This document shows, one piece after another, positions 1-11,557 of a DNA stretch of 64,000 nucleotides. The stretch is from an uncultured Pseudokineococcus sp. (GTDB lineage Bacteria; Actinomycetota; Actinomycetes; Actinomycetales; Quadrisphaeraceae): NCBI RefSeq assembly GCF_947495735.1, contig NZ_CANMAA010000004.1:62001-126000 (forward strand). The letters are read 5' to 3'. How positions within the stretch are numbered: the stretch's first letter is position 1; each line of letters starts with the position of its first letter. The notes beneath the pieces were generated by a model. It saw only the letters and a list, made by a program, of their open reading frames with translations. It had not been told where the DNA came from and ran no database searches. The translations under genes and the position numbers were made by a program.

Positions 1-1685
1 ACGCCGCTCACGAGCCCGCTCGCCTCGGCCACCTCGACGAACTCGTCCGGACGGACGCCGCCGAGCACGTCGTCCTGCCAGCGGGAGAGCACCTCGAAGC
101 CGCGGAGCCGGCCGGAGGACAGGTGCACGACCGGCTGCAGCTCCACGTGCAGGTCGGCCGCGGCGAGGGCCGAGCGCAGCCGCCGCTCCACCAGCGCCCG
201 CCGGCGCACCCGCTCGGCCACCTCCCCGCGGAAGAGCGCGGTCCGGTCTCCCCCGGCGCGCTTGGCCGCGCTGACGGCCGTCGCCGCCTCGGCGAGCAGC
301 TCCAGCGGCCGGGGGACCGCGGTGGAGGCGCCGGCGTCCACGCCGGAGACCCCGGCGCTGGCGACGAGCCGCACCCCGGCCGCCGCCGAGGTGGTGGCCA
401 CGAGCGCGCGCGCCTCCTCGGCCACGGCCTGCGCCGCCTCGGGCCCGCAGGCGCACAGCAGGACCAGCTCGTCACCCCCCGTGCGGTGCGTGCGGGGCTC
501 GCCGAAGCGGTCGGCGAGCCCCTCCGCCACCCGGGCCAGCAGGACGTCGGACGCCGTGCGCCCGAGCCGCTCGTCGACCTCGCCGAAGCCGTCGAGGTCG
601 AGCAGCACGAGCGAGGCCGGGGCGCCGCCCTCGGTGACCGGGGCGAGGCGCTCGGCCAGGGCGCGGGCGTTGCCGAGGCCCGTCAGGGGGTCGTGGCGGC
701 TCTCCTGCGACAGGCGTCGGAGGACGGCCACGCGGGCCCGCAGGCGCAGCACCTCCCGCAGGCCGGCGCTGGCGATGGCGAGGACGCCGAGCACGGCCGC
801 GACGGAGCTGCCGGCACCGGTCGTCGCGAAGGCGGCCAGGGCGACGAGCCAGACGACGTAGACGGCAGCCGTGGTCACCACGGTGGCGTAGGTCTCCCCC
901 TCGTCCGTGGTCGCGCCGCAGCGCCCGAGCGGGCGCCCGCGCCCGATCCCGTCCACCCCGCCCAGGATGACCGGCCAGACCAGGCACTGGACGGCGGCCA
1001 GCCGCCAGTCCCAGACGGCCGCACCGGCGACGAGCTCCCGCGTGACCGCGAGGTCGCCCACCGCGAGCGTGACCAGCCCGACCAGCACGACGAGGACGCC
1101 GGGGTCCCGGCCCACCATCGCGACCTGGGCGATCAGGCTGCAGAGCAGCAGGTACAGGAGCAGCACGCCGACGCAGAAGAGGACCAGCAGGGGCGGCCCG
1201 CCGACCGGGAAGACCGTCATCCAGACGGCCACGGCGAGCCCCAGCGCGAGGACGACCGCGTCGACCGCGAGGGTGCGCAGGGCCCCGCCGCGCCCGGTGG
1301 GACGCGGCAGCGCCAGGACGCCGAGCAGCGCGAGCGGCCCGGCGCACAGGCTCAGCGCGTCCCCGACGTTGGGGCGCGGCGGCGGGCCCGCGAGCACGAC
1401 GTCCACCAGGGCGCTCACCAGCTCCCCGCCGCACCAGGCGATCGCGGTCAGGGCGAACCACCGCCGGCACGAGCGCGCCGCCCGCGGCCCGCGCCGCGCC
1501 AGGACGAGCGCGCCGCCCGCGAGCCCCGACACGGCCACGACGAACGACGCGGTGAGGGGAGCGGCGCCGGGTTCGACCGCGGCGGTGGCCACGACGACGG
1601 CCGCGCAGGCGAGGCCCACGAGCAGCGCGACGGCGACCGGCCCCCGGCCCGCAGGAGCGGGGGCACGCGTCGGCGGAGTCCTCAC
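1..1685 (-). CDS. Membrane GGDEF-EAL cyclic-di-GMP protein (partial, C-terminus off window)
   Basis: Predicted diguanylate cyclase/phosphodiesterase of the cyclic-di-GMP network. This open frame runs off the left edge, so about 561 codons are visible. The first ~310 residues are mostly hydrophobic, with multiple predicted membrane spans. A GGDEF domain follows, with the motifs HDPLTGLGN and LLDLDGFGEVDE and a signature reading TGGDEL near residue 400; the last signature residue differs from canonical F. An EAL domain then begins near residue 480 (ELQPVVHL...GFEVLSRW) and is truncated, so its catalytic EAL residues partly or wholly lie outside. The start is taken as GTG at 1685; upstream context gives only a weak Shine-Dalgarno. 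GGDEL variants can be active, but activity cannot be judged here. It lies downstream of uvrA on the same strand, separated by a repeat-rich gap. Confidence 0.85.
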   Translation of the reverse strand, partial: MRTPPTRAPAPAGRGPVAVALLVGLACAAVVVATAAVEPGAAPLTASFVVAVSGLAGGALVLARRGPRAARSCRRWFALTAIAWCGGELVSALVDVVLAGPPPRPNVGDALSLCAGPLALLGVLALPRPTGRGGALRTLAVDAVVLALGLAVAVWMTVFPVGGPPLLVLFCVGVLLLYLLLCSLIAQVAMVGRDPGVLVVLVGLVTLAVGDLAVTRELVAGAAVWDWRLAAVQCLVWPVILGGVDGIGRGRPLGRCGATTDEGETYATVVTTAAVYVVWLVALAAFATTGAGSSVAAVLGVLAIASAGLREVLRLRARVAVLRRLSQESRHDPLTGLGNARALAERLAPVTEGGAPASLVLLDLDGFGEVDERLGRTASDVLLARVAEGLADRFGEPRTHRTGGDELVLLCACGPEAAQAVAEEARALVATTSAAAGVRLVASAGVSGVDAGASTAVPRPLELLAEAATAVSAAKRAGGDRTALFRGEVAERVRRRALVERRLRSALAAADLHVELQPVVHLSSGRLRGFEVLSRWQDDVLGGVRPDEFVEVAEASGLVSG

Positions 1686-2054
1686 CCTGGGCTCGTCGGC
1701 GGCAGCACCGCGCACCTTGAGGCGCCCCGGGGCGCGGTGGCCGTGCTCGTCGGGCGCACCATCCGTCCGGGCACGCCAGCCGTCAGGGCGCGCCAGCCCT
1801 CCGGACGGGCCAAGCGCCCGGACGGCCAGCCGTCCGGACTGCCAGCCGTCCGGGGACGCCGGACGCTCGGGACGCAGGCCGTCCGGCTCGCCCGCACGCG
1901 GGCCCGGGCTCCCCCGGTGGTCGGCGCTTCGGGTGCGCTCCGGTCCCGGTGTGCTCCGGTCCCGGTGTGCTCCGGTCCCGGTGCGCTCGGGACCGGGCGC
2001 GCCCCGGACCGGGCGCGCCCTGGACCGGGTGCGCACCGCTCTGGGCGCGCCCGG
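1686..2054. repeat. Repeat-rich intergenic gap with two facing 16-bp tandem arrays
   Basis: This 369-bp gap between uvrA and the GGDEF-EAL gene has no convincing ORF. It holds a 16-bp unit (gtgtgctccggtcccg) in three tandem copies at 1933-1980. A second 16-bp unit (ggaccgggcgcgcccc) follows in three copies at 1990-2037. The GGTCCCG core of the first array is complementary to the CGGGACC core of the second, so the arrays can pair as a long imperfect hairpin downstream of uvrA and may serve as a terminator. Positions 1790-1890 add further cgtccgg/ccggacg inverted fragments. Confidence 0.7.
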
Positions 2055-4964
<2,910 letters not shown>

Positions 4965-4970
4965 CCGCCG

Positions 4971-4976
4971 ATGGTA
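4971..4976 (-). promoter_or_regulatory. -10 box of uvrA (leaderless)
   Basis: TACCAT on the minus strand, 6 bp before the GTG of uvrA. No Shine-Dalgarno fits between them, so a leaderless mRNA is inferred. Confidence 0.55.
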
Positions 4977-5059
4977 GGCGCGCCCCCCGACAGCGCCGGT
5001 CGGCGGCCGCGGGGCCGCCCCCGCCCGACGCCGCCGACGCCGACCCGCGCCGCCGGGGC

Positions 5060-6523
5060 CTACTCCGTCGAGCCGATCTCGTGGGTGGCGGCCTCCCGCT
5101 GCGCCTGCGCCTGGGCGTCCTCGACGCACTCGCGCGCGTCGACGTCCTCCAGCAGCCCGGAGCCCCGAGGGCCCCCCGAACCGGCCGGGTAGGTCTCGAG
5201 CGGCACGCGCCCCTCGCGCCACGCCTCCACGACCGGCTCCACGACGCGCCAGCACTGCTCCGCGGTGTCGCCGCGGACCGAGAGCGTGGAGTCCCCCCGC
5301 AGGACCCCGAGGAGCACCTGCCCGTAGGCCGTGAGCTCCCCCGGGGACAGCTGCGTGGTGAGGCTGGTGCGCTCCAGGCCGAAGGCGTCGTCCTGGCCGT
5401 TGAGGTCGAGCTCGAGGGTGATCTCGTCCGGTCCGAAGCCGATGCGCAGGCGCGTCGGGGACGGCGTGCCGAGCAGCCCCGTGGGCAGGTGCGGCACGTG
5501 CTTGAAGGTGATGACCGCCTCCTTGCGCCGCCGGCCCATCGCCTTGCCCGACCGCAGCCGGAAGGGGACGCCCGCCCACCGCCACGTGTCGACCGCGAGG
5601 ACGACCTCGGCCAGCGTCTCGGTCCCGCGCTCGGGGTCGACGCCCGGCTCGTCCGCGTAGTCGCCGAGGTCGAGGTCGCCGACGCGACCCGCCGTCCACC
5701 GGGCGCGCCGGCTGCACGACGCCGGGTCGTCGACGTCCCACAGGCGCGTGGCCCGCAGCACCTCGGCCTTGCGGTCGCGCAGGTCGCGCTCGGAGATGGT
5801 CGCCGGCGGGTCCATCGCCAGCAGCGCGAGCAGCTGCAGCAGGTGGCTCTGGACCATGTCGGCGAGCGCGCCGGCGCGGTCGTAGTACCCCGCGCGCCCC
5901 GCGAGGCCGAGGTCCTCGTCGAAGACGACGTCCACCCGCTCGACGTGCGTCGCGCTCCACAGCGGCTCGAAGAGCCGGTTGGCGAAGCGCAGCCCCAGGA
6001 TGTTCAGCACCGTGGACTTGCCGAGGAAGTGGTCCACCCGGTGCACGTCGCTCTCGGGCACGAGCCGGGTCAGCACGGCGTTCAGCTCGGCCGCCGACTC
6101 CTGGTCGTGGCCGAAGGGCTTCTCCAGGACGAGCTGGGTGCCCTCGGGCACGTCCTCCGGGGACAGCGCGCGGCAGGCGGCTGCGGTCACCGACGGCGGC
6201 AGCGCGAAGTAGCAGACGACGTCCCCGTCCCGCGCGCACTCGGCCAGCAGGCGGGCGAGGTCGCCGTCGGCGGCGACGTCGGTGGCGGCGTAGCGGGTCG
6301 TCCCCAGCAGCTGCTCGACCTGCGGGCCCTCGGCCCCGGCCGTGCGCGCCGCCTCCCGGACGCGGTCCACCCACCACTGCTGGTCGTGCTCGTCGCGGTC
6401 GGCGCCCACCAGCCGGAGGTCCAGCGACTCGCCGTGGTGGCTGACGAGCAGGTCGGCGAGGCCGGGCAGCAGGAGGCGCGAGGTGAGGTCTCCCCCCGCG
6501 CCCAGGACGATGAGCGTGGTCAC
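5060..6523 (-). CDS. zwf: Glucose-6-phosphate 1-dehydrogenase
   Basis: Cytosolic NADP-dependent oxidation of glucose 6-phosphate to 6-phosphogluconolactone, the entry to the oxidative pentose phosphate pathway. It has 487 aa, a normal length. The N-terminal dinucleotide-binding motif is [15 protein letters not shown]. The substrate/catalytic segment EKPFGHD is followed by RVDHFLGK, the family RIDHYLGK motif with His retained. The C-terminal half carries RLRSGKAM and FGPDEI. The start is the GTG at 6523, preceded by AGGAG at suitable spacing; the frame stays open far upstream, but family homology begins here. The gene stands alone, divergent from a GH15 gene, instead of sitting with tkt/tal/opcA as in many actinobacteria, so it may be a second or dedicated G6PDH. 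Confidence 0.95.
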   Translation of the reverse strand: MTTLIVLGAGGDLTSRLLLPGLADLLVSHHGESLDLRLVGADRDEHDQQWWVDRVREAARTAGAEGPQVEQLLGTTRYAATDVAADGDLARLLAECARDGDVVCYFALPPSVTAAACRALSPEDVPEGTQLVLEKPFGHDQESAAELNAVLTRLVPESDVHRVDHFLGKSTVLNILGLRFANRLFEPLWSATHVERVDVVFDEDLGLAGRAGYYDRAGALADMVQSHLLQLLALLAMDPPATISERDLRDRKAEVLRATRLWDVDDPASCSRRARWTAGRVGDLDLGDYADEPGVDPERGTETLAEVVLAVDTWRWAGVPFRLRSGKAMGRRRKEAVITFKHVPHLPTGLLGTPSPTRLRIGFGPDEITLELDLNGQDDAFGLERTSLTTQLSPGELTAYGQVLLGVLRGDSTLSVRGDTAEQCWRVVEPVVEAWREGRVPLETYPAGSGGPRGSGLLEDVDARECVEDAQAQAQREAATHEIGSTE

Positions 6524-6700
6524 GGCGGCGGGCTCCTGTCCGTGGGGCGTCGGGCGTGCGCGGGCGGTCCGCCCGGCGGACCAGCGGGACCGGGGGCCAC
6601 CTTGGTGCCATCGGCGGGGAGCCGCAAGCAGCCCCGGCCACCTGCGCCGGGCGCTCCCGCCGGCGCGACGGGCCCCCCGCGCCCGTGGGAGCCTCCGGCC

Positions 6701-8497
6701 ATGCCCAGCCAGCGCATCGAGGACTACGCCCTGCTCAGCGACTGCCACAGCGCCGCCCTGGTGGGCCGGGACGGGAGCGTGGACTGGCTCTGCCTGCCCC
6801 GCTTCGACTCCCCCGCCGTCTTCAGCAGCGTGCTGGGCGGCGCCGAGCACGGCCGCTGGCTCCTGGCGCCGGTCGACGAGGACGCCACGTGCGAGCGCCG
6901 CTACCTGGGCGACTCCTTCGTGCTGGAGACGACGTGGACGACCTCGACGGGCGTGGTGCGGGTGGTCGACTTCATGCCCACGAACGACCTGCGCGCCGAC
7001 GTCGTCCGACGCGTCGAGGGGGTCGAGGGGGTCGTGCGCATGCAGCAGGAGCTCGTCGTGCGGCCCGACTACGCCAAGGTCGTGCCGTGGGTGCGCCGCG
7101 TCGTGGACCCGGACGGCCTCGACGGGCTGCTGGCCGTGGCGGGGCCGGACGCCTTCCTGCTGCGCGGCGGGCCGATCCCGCGGGCGGCGGGCCGCCGCCA
7201 CCGGGGCGAGTGGGACCTCGCGGCGGGCGAGGGCCACGACGTCAGCCTGACCTGGTACCGCTCGTTCCGGGAGATGCCGCAGCGCCTCGACGTCGGCGAC
7301 CGCCTCGCCGCCACGCTGGCGTGGTGGCAGGACTGGGCCGACCGCGCGGACCCGGGCGACCACCACCCCGCCGCCGTGCGCCGCTCGCTCCTGGTCCTGC
7401 GCGCCCTCACGCACGCCGACACCGGCGGCATCGTGGCCGCGGCGACGACGTCGCTGCCCGAGGACTTCGGGGGCGAGCGCAACTGGGACTACCGCTACGT
7501 CTGGCTCCGCGACGCGGCGCTCACGCTCGAGGCGCTGCTCACGCACGGGTACCACGAGGAGGCGGAGGCCTGGCGGCGCTGGCTCCTGCGGGCCGTGGCC
7601 GGCGAGCCGGGCGACGTGCAGATCATGTACGGCCTCGCCGGGGAGCGCGAGCTCGCCGAGCACGAGCAGCCGCAGCTCCCCGGCTACGAGGGGTCCTCGC
7701 CCGTGCGGACCGGCAACGGCGCGGTGGACCAGTACCAGGCCGACGTCCTCGGCGAGGTGCTGGTGGCGCTCGACCGGGCCCGGCGCGAGGGCGTCCCCGA
7801 GGACGAGTTCTCCTGGCCGCTGCAGCGGGCGCTCCTCGGCTACGTCGAGGAGCACTGGGAGCGCAAGGACCACGGCATCTGGGAGATGCGCGGGGAGCTG
7901 CAGCACTTCACGCACTCGCGGGTCATGGTGTGGGCGGCCTTGGACCGCGGGGTGCGCGCGGTGCGCGAGGCGGGGATGGACGGGCCGGCCGACCGCTGGG
8001 CGCAGCTGCGGGACCGGGTGCGCGAGGAGGTCGAGACCCGGGGCTGGGACGAGGACCGCGGCACCTACACCCAGGTCTACGGCTCCCCCCACGTGGACGC
8101 GTCCCTGCTCATGCTCCCCCAGGTCGGCTTCCTGCCCGCCGACGACCCGCGCATGGTCGGCACCGTGCGGGCCCTCGAGGAGGACCTGCTGCGCGACGGC
8201 CTGGTGCTGCGCTACGACACCGGCCCCGGTCTCGACGGCCTCGCGGGCGACGAGCACCCCTTCCTGGCGTGCTCGTTCTGGCTGGTGGAGCAGTACGCGC
8301 GCACCGGCCGCGTCGACGACGCCAACGCGCTGATGGAGCGCTGCCTCGCCTGCTGCAGCGACCTCGGCCTGCTGTCGGAGGAGTACGACACGGTGGCCGG
8401 ACGCCAGGCGGGCAACGTGCCCCAGGCCCTCAGCCACCTCGCGCTGGTCCGCGCCGCGGACGCGCTCAGCGACGCCACGCCCTCGGGGCCCCGGTGA
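6701..8497 (+). CDS. GH15-family glucan/trehalose glycoside hydrolase
   Basis: Glycoside hydrolase of family 15 (glucoamylase or bacterial/archaeal trehalase type), 598 aa, no signal peptide, so probably cytosolic. The N-terminus ([20 protein letters not shown], with [17 protein letters not shown] after it) is the trehalase-like N-terminal domain that precedes the (alpha/alpha)6 barrel. The barrel holds the conserved [16 protein letters not shown] segment and a tryptophan-rich acidic region [14 protein letters not shown] that likely includes the general acid. Substrate (trehalose versus alpha-glucan) cannot be settled from sequence. The ATG at 6701 has a GGGAG upstream. Its stop overlaps the GTG of the next gene by 4 bp, so the two are translationally coupled. 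Confidence 0.9.
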   Translation: MPSQRIEDYALLSDCHSAALVGRDGSVDWLCLPRFDSPAVFSSVLGGAEHGRWLLAPVDEDATCERRYLGDSFVLETTWTTSTGVVRVVDFMPTNDLRADVVRRVEGVEGVVRMQQELVVRPDYAKVVPWVRRVVDPDGLDGLLAVAGPDAFLLRGGPIPRAAGRRHRGEWDLAAGEGHDVSLTWYRSFREMPQRLDVGDRLAATLAWWQDWADRADPGDHHPAAVRRSLLVLRALTHADTGGIVAAATTSLPEDFGGERNWDYRYVWLRDAALTLEALLTHGYHEEAEAWRRWLLRAVAGEPGDVQIMYGLAGERELAEHEQPQLPGYEGSSPVRTGNGAVDQYQADVLGEVLVALDRARREGVPEDEFSWPLQRALLGYVEEHWERKDHGIWEMRGELQHFTHSRVMVWAALDRGVRAVREAGMDGPADRWAQLRDRVREEVETRGWDEDRGTYTQVYGSPHVDASLLMLPQVGFLPADDPRMVGTVRALEEDLLRDGLVLRYDTGPGLDGLAGDEHPFLACSFWLVEQYARTGRVDDANALMERCLACCSDLGLLSEEYDTVAGRQAGNVPQALSHLALVRAADALSDATPSGPR

Positions 8498-9135
8498 CCG
8501 GGCCCGTCGACGGCGACGCGGCGGTGCGGCCGCTCGAGGCGGTCCGCCTGGCCACCGCGCGGGTCTCGGCGATGGACAACGCCTGCTACCTGCTGGAGTG
8601 CCGAGCCACGGGCGCGCGCCTGCTCGTCGACGCCGCGGACGACGCCCCGCGGCTCCTGGAGCTCTGCGACGGCCGGCTGGACGTCGTCGTCACGACGCAC
8701 GGGCACTGGGACCACCACCGGGCGCTGCCCGCGGTGGTCGCCGCCACGGGCGCCCGGGTGCTGGTGGGCGCCGAGGACGCGGGCGACCTGCCGGTGCCGG
8801 CGGACCGGCTGCTGCGGCACGGGGACGTCGTCGAGGTGGGGCACCTGCGCCTGGACGTCGTGGCCCTGCGCGGGCACACCCCCGGCTCCGTGGCGCTCGT
8901 GCTGCGGGACCCGTCCGGCCGGGTGCTGGCGCTGACCGGTGACAGCCTCTTCCCCGGTGGCGTCGGCGCCACGGGGGGCGACGCCGACCGGTTCCGGCAG
9001 CTGCTCGACGACGTCGAGGCCCGGCTGCTCGCCGTGCTCCCCGACCGCACCGAGGTGCTGCCCGGCCACGGCGAGCCGACCACCCTCGGCGCGGAGCGGC
9101 CCGGCGTGCCGCAGTGGCGCTCCCGCGGCTGGTGA
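8494..9135 (+). CDS. Metallo-beta-lactamase-fold hydrolase
   Basis: 213-aa MBL-fold protein, probably a hydrolase of the glyoxalase II-like type. The metal site motif HxHxDH appears as TTHGHWDHH around residue 70. A second ligand region is RGHTPGSVAL (His), followed by LTGDSLFPGGVG (Asp) and LPGHGEPT (His) near the C-terminus, so a dinuclear site looks complete. The GTG start overlaps the GH15 stop codon (GTGA), implying coupled translation. No substrate can be assigned; detoxification of a thioester or lactone is possible but only inference. Confidence 0.88.
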   Translation: MTGPVDGDAAVRPLEAVRLATARVSAMDNACYLLECRATGARLLVDAADDAPRLLELCDGRLDVVVTTHGHWDHHRALPAVVAATGARVLVGAEDAGDLPVPADRLLRHGDVVEVGHLRLDVVALRGHTPGSVALVLRDPSGRVLALTGDSLFPGGVGATGGDADRFRQLLDDVEARLLAVLPDRTEVLPGHGEPTTLGAERPGVPQWRSRGW

Positions 9136-9142
9136 CGCGCGG

Positions 9143-9176
9143 GCCCCGGTCGGAGGGACGCCCCTGCGACCGGGGC
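9143..9176. terminator. Hairpin between convergent MBL and terC genes
   Basis: Inverted repeat CCCCGGTCG / CGACCGGGG (9144-9152 and 9167-9175) with a 14-nt loop, lying in the 69-bp gap between convergent genes. There is no U-tract, as is common in actinobacteria; it could serve both strands. Confidence 0.55.
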
Positions 9177-9204
9177 GCCCCTCGTGCCGGGGCGACCGCG
9201 TCGG

Positions 9205-10197
9205 TCAGCCGCGCTGGGCGGCCCGCTCCCGCCGGCCGCTCACGAGCAGGGACACCGCGGCCGTCGTCCCGAGGATGACGACGATCGCCGACAGCGAGAG
9301 CCAGATGGGCACCTCGGGCGCCCACTCGACGTGCTCGCCGCCGTTGAGGAACGGCAGCGTGTTCTCGTGCAGCGCCTCGAGGATGAGCTTGACGCCGACG
9401 AAGGCGAGCAGGACGGCCAGGCCGATGTCGAGGTAGATCAGCTTCTTCAGCAGGTCGCCGACGAGGAAGAAGAGCTGGCGCAGCCCCATCAGCGCGAAGA
9501 GGTTGGCCGTCAGCACGATGTAGGGCTCGCTGGTGAGCCCGAAGATCGCCGGGATCGAGTCGAGCGCGAAGAGCAGGTCCGTCGTCCCGAGCGCCACGAG
9601 CACGAGGAGCATCGGGGTGACGGCGCGCCGTCCGCCGTCGGAGACCACGAGGGTCGTCCCGCGGTAGTCGGGCGTGACGGGCACCACCCGGCGCACGAGC
9701 CCGACGAGGCGGTTCTCGGTGAACTCCTCCTCCGCATCGTGGCCGGAGCCCCGCACCAGGTTCACGGCGGTGAGGAGCAGGAAGGCGCCGAAGAGGAAGA
9801 ACACCCAGCTGAAGGCCGAGATGAGCGTGGCGCCGACGGCGATCACGACGGCGCGCAGGACCAGCGCCAGCACGATGCCGATGAGCAGCGCGTTCTGCTG
9901 CAGCTCCCGCGGGACGGCGAAGCGCCGGAAGATCAGCAGGAAGATGAACAGGTTGTCGACCGAGAGCGAGTACTCGGTGAGCCAGCCGGCGTAGAACTCC
10001 CCCGCCGCCTGGCCGCCGGCGAACCACCACAGCCCCAGGCCGAAGAGCACGGCCGCGCCGACGAACCCCGCGAGGTGCGTCGCGCTCTCCCGCGTGCTCG
10101 GCACGTGCGGGCGGGCGCGGCTGTGCAGCACGTCGGCGGTGAGGAAGAGCACCGCCGCGACGATCGTCGCGGCCCAGAGCCAGCCCGGGACGCTCAC
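9205..10197 (-). CDS. TerC-family integral membrane protein, second paralog
   Basis: 330-aa TerC/Alx-family membrane protein, a family associated with tellurite resistance and, in characterised members, Mn2+ export that helps metalation of exported proteins. Hydrophobic helices run through the protein. The family motifs EYSLSVDNLFIF and DLLFALDSIPAIFGLT carry the conserved membrane acidic residues expected to bind metal. The GTG start at 10197 overlaps the stop of the upstream terC paralog (GTGA), so it is co-translated from the riboswitch-controlled transcript. It is shorter than its partner because it lacks the acidic/Ser-rich C-terminal tail. The substrate is inferred from the family and the upstream manganese riboswitch. 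Confidence 0.93.
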   Translation of the reverse strand: MSVPGWLWAATIVAAVLFLTADVLHSRARPHVPSTRESATHLAGFVGAAVLFGLGLWWFAGGQAAGEFYAGWLTEYSLSVDNLFIFLLIFRRFAVPRELQQNALLIGIVLALVLRAVVIAVGATLISAFSWVFFLFGAFLLLTAVNLVRGSGHDAEEEFTENRLVGLVRRVVPVTPDYRGTTLVVSDGGRRAVTPMLLVLVALGTTDLLFALDSIPAIFGLTSEPYIVLTANLFALMGLRQLFFLVGDLLKKLIYLDIGLAVLLAFVGVKLILEALHENTLPFLNGGEHVEWAPEVPIWLSLSAIVVILGTTAAVSLLVSGRRERAAQRG

Positions 10198-11333
10198 CCG
10201 GAGTGCCGGCCGCTACGGGTGCTGCCGCCGCTGGGCGCGTCGTCCGGCAGGTCGCTGAGCGCCCCGCCGTCGCGCTGGCCCTCACCCACCGGGCCGCGCG
10301 TCGGCGAGGGGGCGTCCTGCGGGCGCGCGGCGCCCGGCTCCTCGGCGCCCCGCTCCGCCGCCGCGCGCTTGTTCTCGCGCAGGGACAGGACCGTGGTGAT
10401 GCCGAGAGCCACGACGATGAAGAGCAGCGACAGCCAGGTGGGGATCTCCCAGACCGGCACGTGCTCACCCCCGTTGATGAAGGGCAGCTCGTTCTCGTGC
10501 AGGGCGTGCAGCAGGAGCTTGACGCCGATGAACGCGAGGATGGCGGCCAGGCCGTAGTGCAGGTAGACGAGGCGGTCGAGCAGCCCGTCGATGAGGAAGT
10601 ACAGCTGGCGGAGCCCCAGCAGGGAGAACGCGTTCGCCGTGAAGACGAGGTAGGGCTCCTGCGTCAGCCCGAAGATGGCCGGGATCGAGTCGACGGCGAA
10701 CAGCAGGTCGGCGCTGCCGATGGCGATCATCACCACGAGCAGGGGCGTCACGAGGCGCTTGCCGTCCAGCTTCACGGTGAACTTGTCGCCGTGGTACTCG
10801 TCCGTCGTCGGGAGCACGCGCTTGGCCAGGCGCAGGACGACGTTCTCCTTGAACTCGTCGTCGGCGTGCGAGTCGGTGCGCCCGGCCTTGGCCTGCGCGT
10901 ACGCGGTGTAGATGAGGAAGGCGCCGAAGATGTAGAAGACCCAGGCGAAGTTCTCGATCACGGCGGTGCCGAGGGCGATGAAGACGGTGCGGAAGACGAG
11001 CGCCAGCGCGATCCCGATGAGGAGCACCTTCTGCTGGTACTCCCGCGGCACCGCGAAGCCGCTCATGATCAGCACGAACACGAAGAGGTTGTCGATCGAC
11101 AGGCTCTTCTCCGTGATGTACCCGGCGAAGTACTCGCCGCCGTAGGTACTCCCGGTGAGCACGAGGACGCCGACGCCGAAGAGGACGGCGATCCCGATGT
11201 AGACGGAGGACCAGACGGCCGCTTCCTTGATGCTGGGGCTGTGCGGCGTGCGCACGTGCACGACGAAGTCGTAGGCGATCATCCCGATGATGCCGGCGAC
11301 GGTGACCGCCCACACCCAGATGGGCACGTCCAT
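10194..11333 (-). CDS. TerC-family integral membrane protein, first paralog
   Basis: 379-aa TerC/Alx-family protein, the probable manganese efflux/handling partner of the adjacent paralog. Motifs EKSLSIDNLFVFVLI and DLLFAVDSIPAIFGLT contain the conserved Asp residues in membrane helices. About 320 residues of membrane core are followed by a hydrophilic tail of ~50 residues rich in Gly, Ser, Asp and Pro. The ATG at 11333 has a strong GGAGG 6 nt upstream, and that GGAGG is the 3' arm of the riboswitch expression-platform hairpin. Two tandem TerC genes under one riboswitch may form a heteromer or serve different compartments, which is conjecture. Confidence 0.95.
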   Translation of the reverse strand: MDVPIWVWAVTVAGIIGMIAYDFVVHVRTPHSPSIKEAAVWSSVYIGIAVLFGVGVLVLTGSTYGGEYFAGYITEKSLSIDNLFVFVLIMSGFAVPREYQQKVLLIGIALALVFRTVFIALGTAVIENFAWVFYIFGAFLIYTAYAQAKAGRTDSHADDEFKENVVLRLAKRVLPTTDEYHGDKFTVKLDGKRLVTPLLVVMIAIGSADLLFAVDSIPAIFGLTQEPYLVFTANAFSLLGLRQLYFLIDGLLDRLVYLHYGLAAILAFIGVKLLLHALHENELPFINGGEHVPVWEIPTWLSLLFIVVALGITTVLSLRENKRAAAERGAEEPGAARPQDAPSPTRGPVGEGQRDGGALSDLPDDAPSGGSTRSGRHSG

Positions 11334-11339
11334 GAAGTT

Positions 11340-11478
11340 CCTCCGGTTGGCTGAGCTGCTCGACCGGAGGTCTCTCCCGCCCGACCGCTGCGCGGCCCGG
11401 ACCGACGGCCCCGGAGCTCCCCGGCGGACCGCGGGAGCGTCGTGTTGACGAGACCGCCGCGCAGGGATACTCCCCTCC
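11340..11478 (-). promoter_or_regulatory. yybP-ykoY manganese riboswitch with RBS-sequestering platform
   Basis: The minus-strand leader of terC matches the yybP-ykoY Mn2+ riboswitch. The conserved GGGGAGTA (ending 11468) follows the P1 5' strand GGAGG (11478-11474). The other end reads GAGACCTCC, with P1 3' strand CCTCC (11370-11366). Between them lie the GTCAACACG-type loop and the CGGGCGGGAGAGA region. Downstream, CCTCCGGT (11370-11363) is perfectly complementary to ACCGGAGG (11347-11340), which contains the terC Shine-Dalgarno. P1 and this hairpin compete for the same CCTCC strand. Metal-stabilised P1 should therefore free the RBS and turn translation on. The family assignment rests on consensus recall; the pairing is read directly. 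Confidence 0.93.
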
Positions 11479-11557
11479 TCGACGTTGAGGAGTATGCGGC
11501 CGGCGCCGGGGCTGCGCCAACCTGGCCCCTCCGGCGCGGCGGTCGGCCCGGGCGGCG

